From: Actinorhabdospora filicis
GTDB taxonomy: Bacteria; Actinomycetota; Actinomycetes; Mycobacteriales; Micromonosporaceae
DNA length: 64,000 bases
Direction: 5' to 3'
NCBI RefSeq assembly: GCF_030269765.1
Contig: NZ_BSTX01000003.1
Location: 434,001 to 498,000, forward strand
Part shown: positions 1-9,150 of the stretch, in pieces
Layout of the letters: every line of letters starts with the position of its first letter
How positions within the stretch are numbered: the stretch's first letter is position 1
Notes under the pieces: model-generated
Database searches by the model: none
What the model saw: the letters and a program-made list of their open reading frames with translations, nothing else
What the model was told of the DNA's origin: nothing
Translations under genes and position numbers: made by a program

Positions 1-1
1 C

Positions 2-211
2 ATGGAGACCGTCACGTACCAGGTCAACGGCATGACCTGCGGCCACTGCGAGAAGGCCGTCACCGAGGAGGTCGGCGCCATCGACGGGGTCGGCGAGGTC
101 AAGGTCGACCTGACCAGCGGGCACGTCACCGTCACCGGCGAGGCCCTCGACGACGCCGCCGTCCGCGCCGCCGTCGACGAGGCCGGATACGAGCTCGCCG
201 GGCGCGTCTGA
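2..211 (+). CDS. copZ: Heavy-metal-associated (HMA) domain protein, CopZ-like copper chaperone
   Basis: A 69-residue protein that is one complete HMA fold. The metal-binding motif GMTCGHC lies at residues 10-16, with Cys13 and Cys16 as ligands. Length and motif match small cytosolic Cu(I) chaperones that hand copper to a P-type ATPase. The ATG is at base 2, so no ribosome binding site or upstream neighbour can be seen; a copper ATPase may lie just outside the window. Copper is inferred from the family, since other soft metals can bind this fold. The start could also lie upstream if the gene is longer than seen. Confidence 0.85.
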   Translation: METVTYQVNGMTCGHCEKAVTEEVGAIDGVGEVKVDLTSGHVTVTGEALDDAAVRAAVDEAGYELAGRV

Positions 212-293
212 GACATCTCTCACGGGCGCGGCGGGCCACGGCCGGCGGGAGTAGTCTCGCCGCGTCAGATCCCCGACCCCCGGGAGCACCCCC

Positions 294-1343
294 ATGAGCG
301 TCACCACAGTCCGCGCCTACGCCGCGCCCGCGCCGAAGGCCCCGCTGGAGCCGACGGACGTCCCGCGCCGCCCGCTCGGCCCCAATGACGTGCTCATCGA
401 GATCAGGTACTCCGGGATCTGCCACAGCGACATCCACCAGGTCCGTGACGAGTGGGGCCGCGGCACCTACCCGATGGTCCCCGGCCACGAGATCGTCGGC
501 GTGATCACCGAGATCGGCGCCGAGGTCACCCGCCACGCCGTCGGCGACCTCGCCGGTGTGGGCTGCTTCGTCGACTCCTGCCGCGAGTGCGAGGCCTGCC
601 TGGCCGGACTCGACCAGTACTGCCGCAACGGCGTGGCCACCTACAACTCCACCGGACGCGACGGCGAGCCCACCTACGGCGGCTACAGCACCCACATCGT
701 CGTCGACGCCGACCACGCCCTGCGCGTCCCCGCCGGACTCGACCTCGCCGCCGCCGCGCCCCTGCTCTGCGCCGGCATCACCCTCTACTCCCCGCTGCGG
801 CACTGGAACGCCGGTCCCGGCAAGAAGGTCGCCATCGTCGGCCTCGGCGGACTCGGCCACGTCGGCGTCAAACTCGCCCGCGCCATGGGTGCCGAGGTCA
901 CCGTCCTGAGCCAGACCGACCGCAAGAAGGACGACGCCGCCCGCCTGGGCGCCGACCACTTCCGCGCCACCGCCGACGGCACCGTCTTCAAGGACCTGCG
1001 CGGCACCTTCGACCTCATCCTCAACACCGTCTCCGCCCCCGTCGACGTGAACGCCTACCTCGGCCTCCTCAAGATCAACGGGACCCTCGTCGCCCTCGGC
1101 CTGCCCCCCGAGCCGCTCCCGGTCAACATGGGCGCCCTCGTCGGCGGCCGCAAGAGCCTGGCCGGCTCGATGATCGGCGGCATCGCCGAGACCCAGGAGA
1201 TGCTCGACTTCTGCGCCGAGCACGGCGTCGTCAGCGACATCGAACTCATCGCCGCCGACTACATCAACGAGGCCTACGAGCGCGTGATGGCCAGCGACGT
1301 CCGGTATCGATTCGTCATCGACACGGCCACGATCACCGCCTGA
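294..1343 (+). CDS. Zinc-dependent NAD(P) alcohol dehydrogenase (cinnamyl-alcohol / YahK-like MDR)
   Basis: A 349-residue medium-chain dehydrogenase/reductase that interconverts alcohols and aldehydes in the cytosol. Catalytic zinc ligands are visible at Cys43 (GICHSD) and His65-Glu66 (GHE). The structural zinc cluster is Cys96, Cys99, Cys102 and Cys110. The nucleotide-binding loop reads GLGGLGHVG. Full length for the family. The ATG is preceded by a purine-rich GGGAG sequence. It starts 82 bp after the HMA gene. Substrate cannot be told from sequence; the CAD/YahK branch often reduces broad aldehyde substrates with NADPH. Confidence 0.93.
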   Translation: MSVTTVRAYAAPAPKAPLEPTDVPRRPLGPNDVLIEIRYSGICHSDIHQVRDEWGRGTYPMVPGHEIVGVITEIGAEVTRHAVGDLAGVGCFVDSCRECEACLAGLDQYCRNGVATYNSTGRDGEPTYGGYSTHIVVDADHALRVPAGLDLAAAAPLLCAGITLYSPLRHWNAGPGKKVAIVGLGGLGHVGVKLARAMGAEVTVLSQTDRKKDDAARLGADHFRATADGTVFKDLRGTFDLILNTVSAPVDVNAYLGLLKINGTLVALGLPPEPLPVNMGALVGGRKSLAGSMIGGIAETQEMLDFCAEHGVVSDIELIAADYINEAYERVMASDVRYRFVIDTATITA

Positions 1344-1426
1344 ACCCAACCTCCCCTCCGGTCGCGGCGTCGTCACAGGCGACGCCGCGACAACGCGGCG
1401 TGCCACCCCCTCCGGGAGGAACCCGC

Positions 1427-4400
1427 ATGAGGAACCGCTTATCGGCCCTGACGGCCGCGGCGACCCTGCTCGCGCTGATCGTCGCGCCCAACCCCGTCTC
1501 GGCCAGCTCACCCGAGTTACCCGACACCACCGCCCGCAACACGCCAGGCATCACCCTCATCACCGGTGACACCGTCCACGTCCTGCCCGGCGGCGGCATC
1601 GCCGTCCGGCGCGGACCCGGCCGCGACCGCGTCCACTACCGCCACTACACCCGCGACGGCGACACCTACGTCATCCCCGGCGACGCCGAGCGCCCACTCG
1701 CCAGAGGCCTCCTGGACGAACGCCTCTTCGACGTCACCGACCTCACCCGCCAGGGCTTCGGCGGAGAACCCGCCCTGCCCCTCATCATCGAGTCCGGAAC
1801 CGCCACCGGACGCCACCTCACCAGCATCGACGCCGTCGCCGTCACCCCCGGCGACCCCGGCCGCTTCTGGACCGGGCTCACCGGCGACCACAAGATCTGG
1901 CTCGACGCGCGCTACACACCGGCGCTCGCCGAAAGCGTCCCGCAGGTCCGCGCCCCCGAGGCGTGGGCGGCCGGATACGACGGCACCGGCGTGACCGTGG
2001 CGGTCCTGGACACCGGCTACGACGCCGCGCACCCCGATCTCGCCGGGCGCGTCATCGAGGCGAGGGACTTCACCGGCTCGCCCGAGGGCACCGGCGACGC
2101 GGGCGGTCACGGGACGCACGTGGCCTCCACGATCGCCGGGACCGGCGCGGCCTCGAACGGGAAGTACCGGGGCGTCGCACCGGGGACCGGGCTGCTCATC
2201 GGCAAGGTCTGCGGAGCGGAGTACTGCCGCGAGAGCGACATCATCGCGGGGATGGAATGGGCGGCGCCACGCGCGCCCGTCATCAACATCAGCCTCGGCG
2301 GGGGCCGTCCCTCCGACGGAACCGACTCGCTCTCGACGGCGGTCAACGCGCTGAGCAAGTCCACCGGCACCCTGTTCGTGGTGGCCGCCGGGAACGAGGG
2401 CCCCAACAGCGAGGTGAGCGCACCGGCCGCCGCCGACCTGGCCCTGGCCGTCGGCAGCGTCGACAAGCGGGACCGGCTCAGCGTCTTCTCCAACCGCGAC
2501 CGGATCACCGACCACGCGGTCAAACCCGAGATCACCGCCCCGGGCGAGGACATCACCGCGGCGCGCGCGGGAGGCGCCGGCGGACCCTACATCGCCCGAT
2601 CCGGTACCTCGATGGCCGCGCCGCACGTCGCCGGGGCCGCCGCCCTGGTCCACCAGGCGCACCCCGACTGGGACGGGCAGCTGATCAAGGCCGCCCTCGT
2701 CGGTTCGGCGCAGCCGCTGCCCTACCCGGTGAACACCGTGGGCGCCGGACGGCTCGACGCCGCCCGGGCCGCCCTCCAGGACGTCCAGGCCACCGTCGCC
2801 ACCATCGGCTTCGGCGTCCCGGGACCCGGCGACGGGCCGCTGACCCGCCGCGTCGGCTACGCCAACGGCACCGACGCGCCGGTCACCCTGTCGCTGTCCC
2901 TGACGGCCACCGCCGCCGACGGGACGCCCGCACCGGCCGGCCTTTTCACCCTCGACCAGGAGACCGCGACCGTCCCCGCCGGGGAGACCGTCCCGGCCTC
3001 GCTCACCCTCCACCCCCGCACCGGCCTCCCGCCGGGCGTCTATAGCGGCGTGGTCACCGCGACCAGCGGTGACACGGTGCTGCGGACCCCGTTCAGCACC
3101 TACGTCGAGCAGATGACCCACCAGGTCACCCTGCGCTACGAGGGCGGCGAACTCGACGGGTTCGGCGCGTGGCTCGTCGGCGACGACGGCACCCGGACCG
3201 AGGTCGAGGCCGACGGGGAGAGCACCGTGACCGCCCTGGTCCCCGAAGGCCACCAGGTCGTCATCGCCATGGGCTACCGCCTCTCGGAGGACGGTTTCGA
3301 GCACCTCACCTTCATGTCCGCCGACCTCTCGGTCACCGCCGACACCTCGTACACCTGGGACGCCGCCCGCGCGGTCGTCCAGTCCGTCGCCGTCGATCGC
3401 CCCGGAGGCACGATCCTGGAGGCGCACGGGCTCATGACCGTCACCCCGCCCGGTGGGCACACCGACGGATTCGGCATGTTCACCACCGGGGACGAGGAGA
3501 TGCGCGTCATCCCCTCCGCCCCGATCCCCGGACTCACCTTCGGCTACAGCCCGACCGTCACCGGCCCCGGCTACGCCTACCACCTCATGTTCGAGACGAC
3601 CGGACGCATGCCCGACACCGGCGCCCACCGCGTCCGCGACCGCGACCTGGCGATCGAGGAGAGCACCTACCACCGTGTCGGCGAACCCGAGACCGCGCTG
3701 AACCTCACCGCCGCGGCCACCCCCACCGGCGGCAACTTCGGGGTCTACACCGAACACCCGCTGCCCATGCGCCGCACCGAACTGTTCACCGCCGACCCGG
3801 CCGTCACCTGGCTCGCCTCCGATGACGTCTTCTACGGCGACGACGTCTTCGAGACGCGCGAGGGGCACCGCGAACGCGGACGCACCACCGTCAACTGGCA
3901 CGCCGCACCGCTCGCCCCGATGGTCCCCACCGGCGGCGGCCTGGTGCGCGGGCCCGACGGCGTCACGGTGTCGGTGCCGCTGCTGGCCGGACCCGATCCC
4001 CGGATCCGCACCGGCCACTCCGGGCAGCTGGGCACGACCACCCTCTCCTGGCCCGGCGGAAGCGCGAGCTCCGAGGCGCCCTGCGTCCTGGACGCCCAGG
4101 TGCCACCCGGTGTCCGGGAGTTCACCCTGTCCTGCTCGGCCACCCGCGACCTGGCGGGCCTGCCGATCGGGACGGCCGCCAGCGCCACCTGGACCGTCCA
4201 GGCGCCCGAGGCCGGGCCCGCGCCCCTGATGTCGGTCGGCCTCACGTCCCCGCAGGTCGTGGACGGGACCGCCCCGGCGAACCGGCCGCAACTGCTCGTC
4301 CTCAAGGCGTCCCGGCAGTCGAGCGCGGTCACCACCGCCCTCACCCTGGAGACCTCCTACGACGGCGGCGCCACCTGGCGTCCCGTCCCCGTCGCGCGCC

Positions 4401-4531
4401 TGGGCGACACCGGGCTCGCCGTCCTGTTCCACCCCGGCGGCGAGCATCTCGTCTCGGTCCGCGTCACCGCGGCCGACTCCGGCGGCGGAACCTACACCGG
4501 CACCGTCATCGGCTCCTTCGCCGTCCGATAG
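1427..4531 (+). CDS. Secreted subtilisin-like S8 serine peptidase with long C-terminal beta-rich region
   Basis: A 1034-residue extracellular protease. The ATG at 1427 was chosen because GGGAGGA lies 6-7 nt upstream and a signal peptide follows (MRNRLSAL, hydrophobic core, then PVSASS). The catalytic triad is Asp195 (VLDTGYD), His228 (HGTHV) and Ser395 (SGTSMAAPH). The peptidase domain covers about residues 170-440. A propeptide-like stretch precedes it. About 590 residues of beta-sandwich-like sequence follow, as in large Streptomyces-type subtilases of the 1000-1200 residue class. No sortase or cell-wall anchor is seen, so release into the medium is likely. Substrate unknown. Confidence 0.93.
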   Translation: MRNRLSALTAAATLLALIVAPNPVSASSPELPDTTARNTPGITLITGDTVHVLPGGGIAVRRGPGRDRVHYRHYTRDGDTYVIPGDAERPLARGLLDERLFDVTDLTRQGFGGEPALPLIIESGTATGRHLTSIDAVAVTPGDPGRFWTGLTGDHKIWLDARYTPALAESVPQVRAPEAWAAGYDGTGVTVAVLDTGYDAAHPDLAGRVIEARDFTGSPEGTGDAGGHGTHVASTIAGTGAASNGKYRGVAPGTGLLIGKVCGAEYCRESDIIAGMEWAAPRAPVINISLGGGRPSDGTDSLSTAVNALSKSTGTLFVVAAGNEGPNSEVSAPAAADLALAVGSVDKRDRLSVFSNRDRITDHAVKPEITAPGEDITAARAGGAGGPYIARSGTSMAAPHVAGAAALVHQAHPDWDGQLIKAALVGSAQPLPYPVNTVGAGRLDAARAALQDVQATVATIGFGVPGPGDGPLTRRVGYANGTDAPVTLSLSLTATAADGTPAPAGLFTLDQETATVPAGETVPASLTLHPRTGLPPGVYSGVVTATSGDTVLRTPFSTYVEQMTHQVTLRYEGGELDGFGAWLVGDDGTRTEVEADGESTVTALVPEGHQVVIAMGYRLSEDGFEHLTFMSADLSVTADTSYTWDAARAVVQSVAVDRPGGTILEAHGLMTVTPPGGHTDGFGMFTTGDEEMRVIPSAPIPGLTFGYSPTVTGPGYAYHLMFETTGRMPDTGAHRVRDRDLAIEESTYHRVGEPETALNLTAAATPTGGNFGVYTEHPLPMRRTELFTADPAVTWLASDDVFYGDDVFETREGHRERGRTTVNWHAAPLAPMVPTGGGLVRGPDGVTVSVPLLAGPDPRIRTGHSGQLGTTTLSWPGGSASSEAPCVLDAQVPPGVREFTLSCSATRDLAGLPIGTAASATWTVQAPEAGPAPLMSVGLTSPQVVDGTAPANRPQLLVLKASRQSSAVTTALTLETSYDGGATWRPVPVARLGDTGLAVLFHPGGEHLVSVRVTAADSGGGTYTGTVIGSFAVR

Positions 4532-4586
4532 CCGCCTCGCCCGCGGGGCCCGATGCTTGTCGGACCCCGCGGGTACCTTCGGGATC

Positions 4587-5078
4587 ATGATGACCCTGCG
4601 CCGATACGCCGAGGGCGACTTCTGGCTCCTGGAAGCCAAGAACACCCCCGAGATGACCGCCAAGCTCGGCGGCCCGGAGACGCCCGAAAAGCTCGCCGAC
4701 CGCCACCGCCGCTACACCGACCCCGACGGCTTCGCCGGTGGCGGCGGCATGTTCGTCGTCCTCGACGGCGGCGAGCCCGTCGGCACCGTCGGCTACTGGG
4801 TGCGCGAATGGCACGGCGAGCCGGTCTACGAGGCCGGGTGGGGCGTCCTGCCCACCCACCAGGGCAAGGGTTACGCCACCAGCGCGGCGAAACTCGCCGT
4901 CGAGCACGCCCGCGAGCACGGCGACCGCGCCTGGCTGCACGCCTACCCCAAGGTCGACCACCCCGCGTCCAACGCCATCTGCCGCAAGGCCGGTTTCGAG
5001 CTCATGGGCGAATGCGACTTCGAGTACCCCGTCGGCAACCCGATCGTGTGCAACGACTGGCGCGTCGCCGTCAAATAG
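4587..5078 (+). CDS. GNAT N-acetyltransferase
   Basis: About 163 residues. The GNAT acetyl-CoA loop is seen in HQGKGYATSAAKLAVEHA, followed by NAICRKAGFE, the usual beta6/beta7 region. The family transfers an acetyl group to a small molecule or protein amine; substrate unknown. A TTG codon at 4557 is in frame, but TACCTT (4574-4579) lies 7 nt before ATG 4587, which suits a -10 box of a leaderless mRNA, so ATG 4587 (or 4590) is preferred. The stop overlaps the convergent LuxR-type gene by 8 bp. Confidence 0.85.
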   Translation: MMTLRRYAEGDFWLLEAKNTPEMTAKLGGPETPEKLADRHRRYTDPDGFAGGGGMFVVLDGGEPVGTVGYWVREWHGEPVYEAGWGVLPTHQGKGYATSAAKLAVEHAREHGDRAWLHAYPKVDHPASNAICRKAGFELMGECDFEYPVGNPIVCNDWRVAVK

Positions 5079-7614
5079 CGCCCGCCAGCTCACCCCGCGA
5101 CAGCACCCCGAGCTTCGGATACGCCTTGTACAGGTGGTACCCGACGGTGCGCGGGCTCAGGAACAGGGTCGCGGCGATGTCCTTGTTGGACAGTCCCTCG
5201 GCGGCCAGCCGGACGATCCGCGACTCCTGCGGGGTGAGCCCCGCCAGCGGGTCCGGCGCCGTCGACGGCACCGCCGCCCCCGTCGCGGTCAGCTCCTCCC
5301 GGGCGCGACGCGCCCACGGCTCGGCGCCCTGGCGCTCGAAGATCTCCAGCGCCGCCGTCAGCCGCTCCCGCGCGTCGCCCTTGCGCTTGGCCCGCCGCAG
5401 CCACTCCCCGTAGAGCAGCAGCGTCCGCGCCTCCTCACCGGCCCGCCGGTCCTTCCCATGCCAGTCCAGCGCCGCCAGATAGTGCGCCTCGGGCTCGCCC
5501 GCCAGCAGCGCCCGGCACCGCTCCACCAGAGCCCACGCCCACGCCCGGTCCACCGCGCCCGCCCACGCCTCGAAGAACGCCACCGCACCGGCCGCGCGCT
5601 CCGGCTCACCGAGCCGCACCGCCGCCTCGGCCAGGTCCGGCACCGCCCGCAGCATGCACAGCTCCGGCCGGTGGACGACGCCGTCCAGCTCCGCGAACGC
5701 CTCCCCGGGCCGCCCCGCGCCCAGGTGCAGCCGCGCCAGCCCGGCCCGCGCCCACGCCCCGCCCGGCTCGCCCGGCAGCCCGAAGACCAGCGCCGACAGC
5801 CGCCGGCACTCCTCCTCGCGCCCCTGGATCCCGGCCAGGTACGCGCCCAGTGCGGCGAACTGGCCCTCCCAGTGGCGCTGCCCGGTGTCGCGGGCCAGCC
5901 GCCGCGCCTCGTCCGCGCCCGCCCGGGCCTCCTCGTGGCGACCGGCGAAGACGTCGGCCTCGGCGAGGAAGAACAGCGCGGTCGGCAGCAGCCCCGCCGC
6001 GCCCTCGGCCCGGATCCGCTCCAGCAGCCCGGTGATGATCACCCGCGCCTCGGCGTCCTGGCCAGTCGTCAGCCCGATCCCGCACATGATCAGCAGCCGC
6101 GCCACCGCGATGTCCCCGGCCGCCGCGACCGCCTCCGGCAGCGAGCCGACCCGCCCGCGCAGGGCCGCCGAGACGAACTCCGCGTCGGCGCCCGGGACCC
6201 CCGCCAGCCGCTCGCCGAGCGCGGCCAGCGCGTCCTCGCCGCTGTACCAGGCCGCCATCAGCGCGCACATCAGCAGCGAGGCGGCCTCCGGTGGGGTGTC
6301 GGGCCGCGCGGTCTCCTCCATTGCCATCGCGAAGGACCGCGTGGAATCGCCGTTCAGCATCGCGATCGCGGCCCGGACCCCGGTCACCCGCGCCCGCACC
6401 TCCGGCGGGTACGGCGGCATCATCCGCGCCAGGTCGCCCTCGGCGATGTCGTGCCGCCCGGCGGCCAGGTCCAGCTCGGCCGCGCTCAGGTTCCGCCGGT
6501 TGGCCGCGTCCCGGTCGGGGGAGCGTTCGGCGGCGGCGATGTAGTAGGTGCGGGCGCTGGCCAGCGCGCCCCTCGCCGCGACGCGCCCGGCGGCGGCCTC
6601 CAGTTCGGCGGCCACGTCCTCGCGGTGACCGAGGTCGGCCATCCCGCGGTGGTAGGCGCGCTCGTCGGGATCGGTGGACACCTCGGCGATCGCGCGGTGC
6701 GCCTCGTGGTCCTCGGCGGCCGTGGACGGGATGGCGTGCCGCACCAGCGGATGCCGCAGCTCCATGCGGTCGGTGAGCAGCCCGGTCGCGCGGGCGGCGG
6801 CCAGGTTCGCCGGCCCCGCGCCCATCGCCTCGGCGGCGCGGGCGACGAGCTCGGGCCGGGCGCCGCGCGCGGCGACCAGCAGCACCAGCCGCGCCTCCTC
6901 GGGCACGGGCGTGGCGAAAACGCGCGCCAGGCGGCCCTTGAGCTCGATGGCGTCCTCACCGGTCACCACCCTCGGCAGCTCCAGCAGTGCCAGGGGGTTG
7001 CCGCGCGCCTCGGTCAGGACGCGGTAGCGCAGCCCGGGGGAGAGCTCGGCGTGCGCGTCCAGCAGCGCGGCGGCGTCCACGGGGGAGAGGCGCTCCAGGA
7101 TCAGCTCGCCGAACCCGGCGGCGATGTCGGGCCGCTCGGTGGCCATCAGCAGCGCGACGTTCTCGGCGCTCATGCGCCGGACGGCGAACAGCAGCGCGGC
7201 GCTGGAGTCGGGGTCCCACCACTCGGCGTCGTCGACGACGATCAGCACCGGCCGCTCGGCCGCCGCCTCGGCCAGCAGCGTCAGCACCGCCAGCCCGATG
7301 AACATGGCCTCCGGGGGCGGCCCGGCCTCCAGCCCGAAGGCGACCGCGAGCGCGGTCCGCTGGGGCGCGGGCAGGCCGTCGAGGCCGCCCATGAGGTCGC
7401 GCAGCAGCATCGTCAGGCCCGAGTAGGGCAGCATCGCCTCGAACATCGCGCCCCGGCAGCGCAGCACCGTCGCCTCGGTGGCCCGCGCGACGGCGTGCTC
7501 GATCAGCGCGGTCTTGCCGATGCCGTCCTCGCCGCGGAGCACCAGGACGCGCCCGTGCTCACCGGCCAGGAACTCACCGATCGCCGCGACCTCCGCCGCC
7601 CGTCCGTACAGCAT
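5071..7614 (-). CDS. LuxR-family transcriptional regulator with N-terminal AAA ATPase (LAL type)
   Basis: An 847-residue cytosolic regulator. The N-terminus has a Walker A motif GEDGIGKT (residues 28-35) and a Walker B-like LIVVDDAEWWD near residue 125. The middle is helical and TPR-like. The C-terminus carries a LuxR/GerE helix-turn-helix, LTPQESRIVRLAAEGLSNKD. Size and order match the LAL (MalT-like) family, which binds ATP and an inducer before activating transcription. TACTTT (7622-7627 complement) lies 7 nt before the ATG, suggesting a leaderless transcript. The target is unknown; the upstream SnoaL-like gene is on the same strand but separated by a terminator. Confidence 0.92.
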   Translation of the reverse strand: MLYGRAAEVAAIGEFLAGEHGRVLVLRGEDGIGKTALIEHAVARATEATVLRCRGAMFEAMLPYSGLTMLLRDLMGGLDGLPAPQRTALAVAFGLEAGPPPEAMFIGLAVLTLLAEAAAERPVLIVVDDAEWWDPDSSAALLFAVRRMSAENVALLMATERPDIAAGFGELILERLSPVDAAALLDAHAELSPGLRYRVLTEARGNPLALLELPRVVTGEDAIELKGRLARVFATPVPEEARLVLLVAARGARPELVARAAEAMGAGPANLAAARATGLLTDRMELRHPLVRHAIPSTAAEDHEAHRAIAEVSTDPDERAYHRGMADLGHREDVAAELEAAAGRVAARGALASARTYYIAAAERSPDRDAANRRNLSAAELDLAAGRHDIAEGDLARMMPPYPPEVRARVTGVRAAIAMLNGDSTRSFAMAMEETARPDTPPEAASLLMCALMAAWYSGEDALAALGERLAGVPGADAEFVSAALRGRVGSLPEAVAAAGDIAVARLLIMCGIGLTTGQDAEARVIITGLLERIRAEGAAGLLPTALFFLAEADVFAGRHEEARAGADEARRLARDTGQRHWEGQFAALGAYLAGIQGREEECRRLSALVFGLPGEPGGAWARAGLARLHLGAGRPGEAFAELDGVVHRPELCMLRAVPDLAEAAVRLGEPERAAGAVAFFEAWAGAVDRAWAWALVERCRALLAGEPEAHYLAALDWHGKDRRAGEEARTLLLYGEWLRRAKRKGDARERLTAALEIFERQGAEPWARRAREELTATGAAVPSTAPDPLAGLTPQESRIVRLAAEGLSNKDIAATLFLSPRTVGYHLYKAYPKLGVLSRGELAGAI

Positions 7615-7630
7615 GATCGCAAAAGTACTT

Positions 7631-7660
7631 CGGCCCGGACCGCGTGCGCGGTCCGGGCCG
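7631..7660 (-). terminator. Intrinsic-terminator-like hairpin
   Basis: A perfect 13-bp stem (7631-7643 with 7648-7660) and a GTGC loop. It lies just after the SnoaL-like gene on the minus strand and before the LuxR-type gene, so it probably ends the SnoaL transcript. No long T tract follows. Confidence 0.7.
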
Positions 7661-7676
7661 TGAAGGGGTGGGGTGA

Positions 7677-8051
7677 CTAGGCGGGGACCTTGTCCAGGAA
7701 GCCCAGGACGTTCTTGATCCGGCCGTCCTCGGCGATGGTGATCACGTCGAAGCCGATCACGATCGGCTCGGCGCCGGGCAGGCCCAGGTTCCAGGTGAAG
7801 CGGGCGACGTCGTGGTGGGCGTCGACGGGACCGAGGGTGAAGACCAGGCCCGCGAAGGCCTCCTGCACCCCGGCGATGCCCGCGTCGATCTGGTCGTGAC
7901 CGGCCAGCTCGGCCATCGGGTCGACGTAGGTGCCCTCGGCGACCCAGGTCTCCTCGATGAGCTTGCGGCGGGCCCCGGCGTCGGTCTCGTTCCAGACGGC
8001 GATGTAGTTGGCGGCGACGGTCTCGGCGTTCACGCGGTTGTCGATCGACAT
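7677..8051 (-). CDS. SnoaL / NTF2-like fold protein
   Basis: A 124-residue protein with the cone-shaped NTF2/SnoaL pattern: NYIAVWNETD near the N-terminus, ETWVAEGTYVDPM, then a beta-rich C-terminal half ending VITIAEDGRIKNVLGFLDK. Members bind small hydrophobic ligands or act as isomerases and cyclases; no catalytic residue can be assigned with certainty. The ATG has GAGGAG about 5 nt upstream. It stands alone with its own terminator. Function remains open. Confidence 0.82.
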   Translation of the reverse strand: MSIDNRVNAETVAANYIAVWNETDAGARRKLIEETWVAEGTYVDPMAELAGHDQIDAGIAGVQEAFAGLVFTLGPVDAHHDVARFTWNLGLPGAEPIVIGFDVITIAEDGRIKNVLGFLDKVPA

Positions 8052-8154
8052 CTTCGCTCCTCAGGGGGTGTTTCTCGCTGACAGGAACGAATCTACGGAC
8101 GACGGAGAGGCGCGGAATCCGTCGCCGTATAGGTAATTCCGCGCCCCTCTTAGG

Positions 8155-9150
8155 TCATGCCGACGACCGCAGCACCAGCTGCGTCGGCAGCGTCACCGGC
8201 TCGACGGGCACCTCCCCCGACAGGATGCGCGTCATCATCCGCACCATCTCCCGCCCCAGCAGGGGAGAGGGCTGGTGGACGGTGGTCAGCGGCGGCTCGG
8301 CGTAGCGGGCCTGCTGGATGTCGTCGAAGCCGATCACCGCCACGTCGTCGGGCACGCGCCTGCCCTTGGCGCGCAGGGACGCCAGGGCGCCCACCGCCAT
8401 CAGGTCCGAGCCGCAGAACACCGCGTCCAGGTCCGGCTCGTCGGCCAGCAGCGCGTGCATCGCGGCCTGCCCGCTGTCGCGGCTGAAGTCGCCGTAGGCG
8501 ACGATGGCCCGCCGCCCGTGCTTTTGCACCGCCGCGCGGTACCCGGTGAGCCGGTCGACGCCGGCGTTCATGTCCTGCGGACCGGCGATCGTGGCGATGC
8601 GCCGGCGCCCGGCGCGGATGAGGTAGTCGACGGCCTTGTACGCGCCGCCGGTGTTGTCCACGTCCACATAGGACGTGTTCGCCGCGTACAGCGGGCGCCC
8701 GCCGCACACCACCGGCGGCCCCTGCGCGTTCAGGGCGGTGTACAGCGGGTCGTTCCCGTGATGGGAGACCAGCAGGACGCCGTCCACGTGCGCGCTGGTG
8801 TACCGCCGGACGCGGTCGCGCCCGGCGGCGGTGTCGGTGGTCAGCAGCACCAGCTGCTTGTCGGACAGCTCCAGCTCCGCCGAGACCCCGCGCACGATGT
8901 CGGCGAAGAACGGGTCGTCGCCGAAGACCTGCGCGGTCGACTCCGAGACCACCAGCGCGATGGAGTCGGTGCGCCGGGTGACCAGGCTGCGCGCGGCCGG
9001 GTTGGGCACGTAGCCGAGACTGTCGACCGCCGCGCGGACGGCGTCGCGCACCGCCGCCGAGACCCCCGCGCCGCCGTTGACGACGCGGGAGACGGTGGCG
9101 CGGGAGACCCCGGCCAGGCGCGCGACCTGTTCGAGTGTGGGACGCGACAT
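8155..9150 (-). CDS. LacI-family transcriptional regulator, CebR-like
   Basis: A 331-residue repressor. The LacI helix-turn-helix is at the N-terminus (LEQVARLAGVSRATVSRVVNG, residues 5-25) and a periplasmic-binding-protein-like sugar-sensing domain fills the rest (IALVVSES, VDGVLLVSHHG, FCGSDLMAVGAL). ATG 9150 was chosen because the HTH begins at once and the TGA of the beta-glucosidase gene overlaps it by one base (TGATG), implying translational coupling. It very likely binds the two TGAGAGCGCT palindromes upstream of the glucosidase and binding-protein genes, and releases them when a beta-glucoside such as cellobiose binds. The ligand is inferred from the CebR/CelR paradigm. Confidence 0.9.
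   Translation of the reverse strand: MSRPTLEQVARLAGVSRATVSRVVNGGAGVSAAVRDAVRAAVDSLGYVPNPAARSLVTRRTDSIALVVSESTAQVFGDDPFFADIVRGVSAELELSDKQLVLLTTDTAAGRDRVRRYTSAHVDGVLLVSHHGNDPLYTALNAQGPPVVCGGRPLYAANTSYVDVDNTGGAYKAVDYLIRAGRRRIATIAGPQDMNAGVDRLTGYRAAVQKHGRRAIVAYGDFSRDSGQAAMHALLADEPDLDAVFCGSDLMAVGALASLRAKGRRVPDDVAVIGFDDIQQARYAEPPLTTVHQPSPLLGREMVRMMTRILSGEVPVEPVTLPTQLVLRSSA

Noticed and set aside
4557..4586. TTG start for the GNAT gene at 4557
   Set aside because: No ribosome site precedes it and the added ten residues overlap a good -10 hexamer that fits a leaderless ATG start at 4587.
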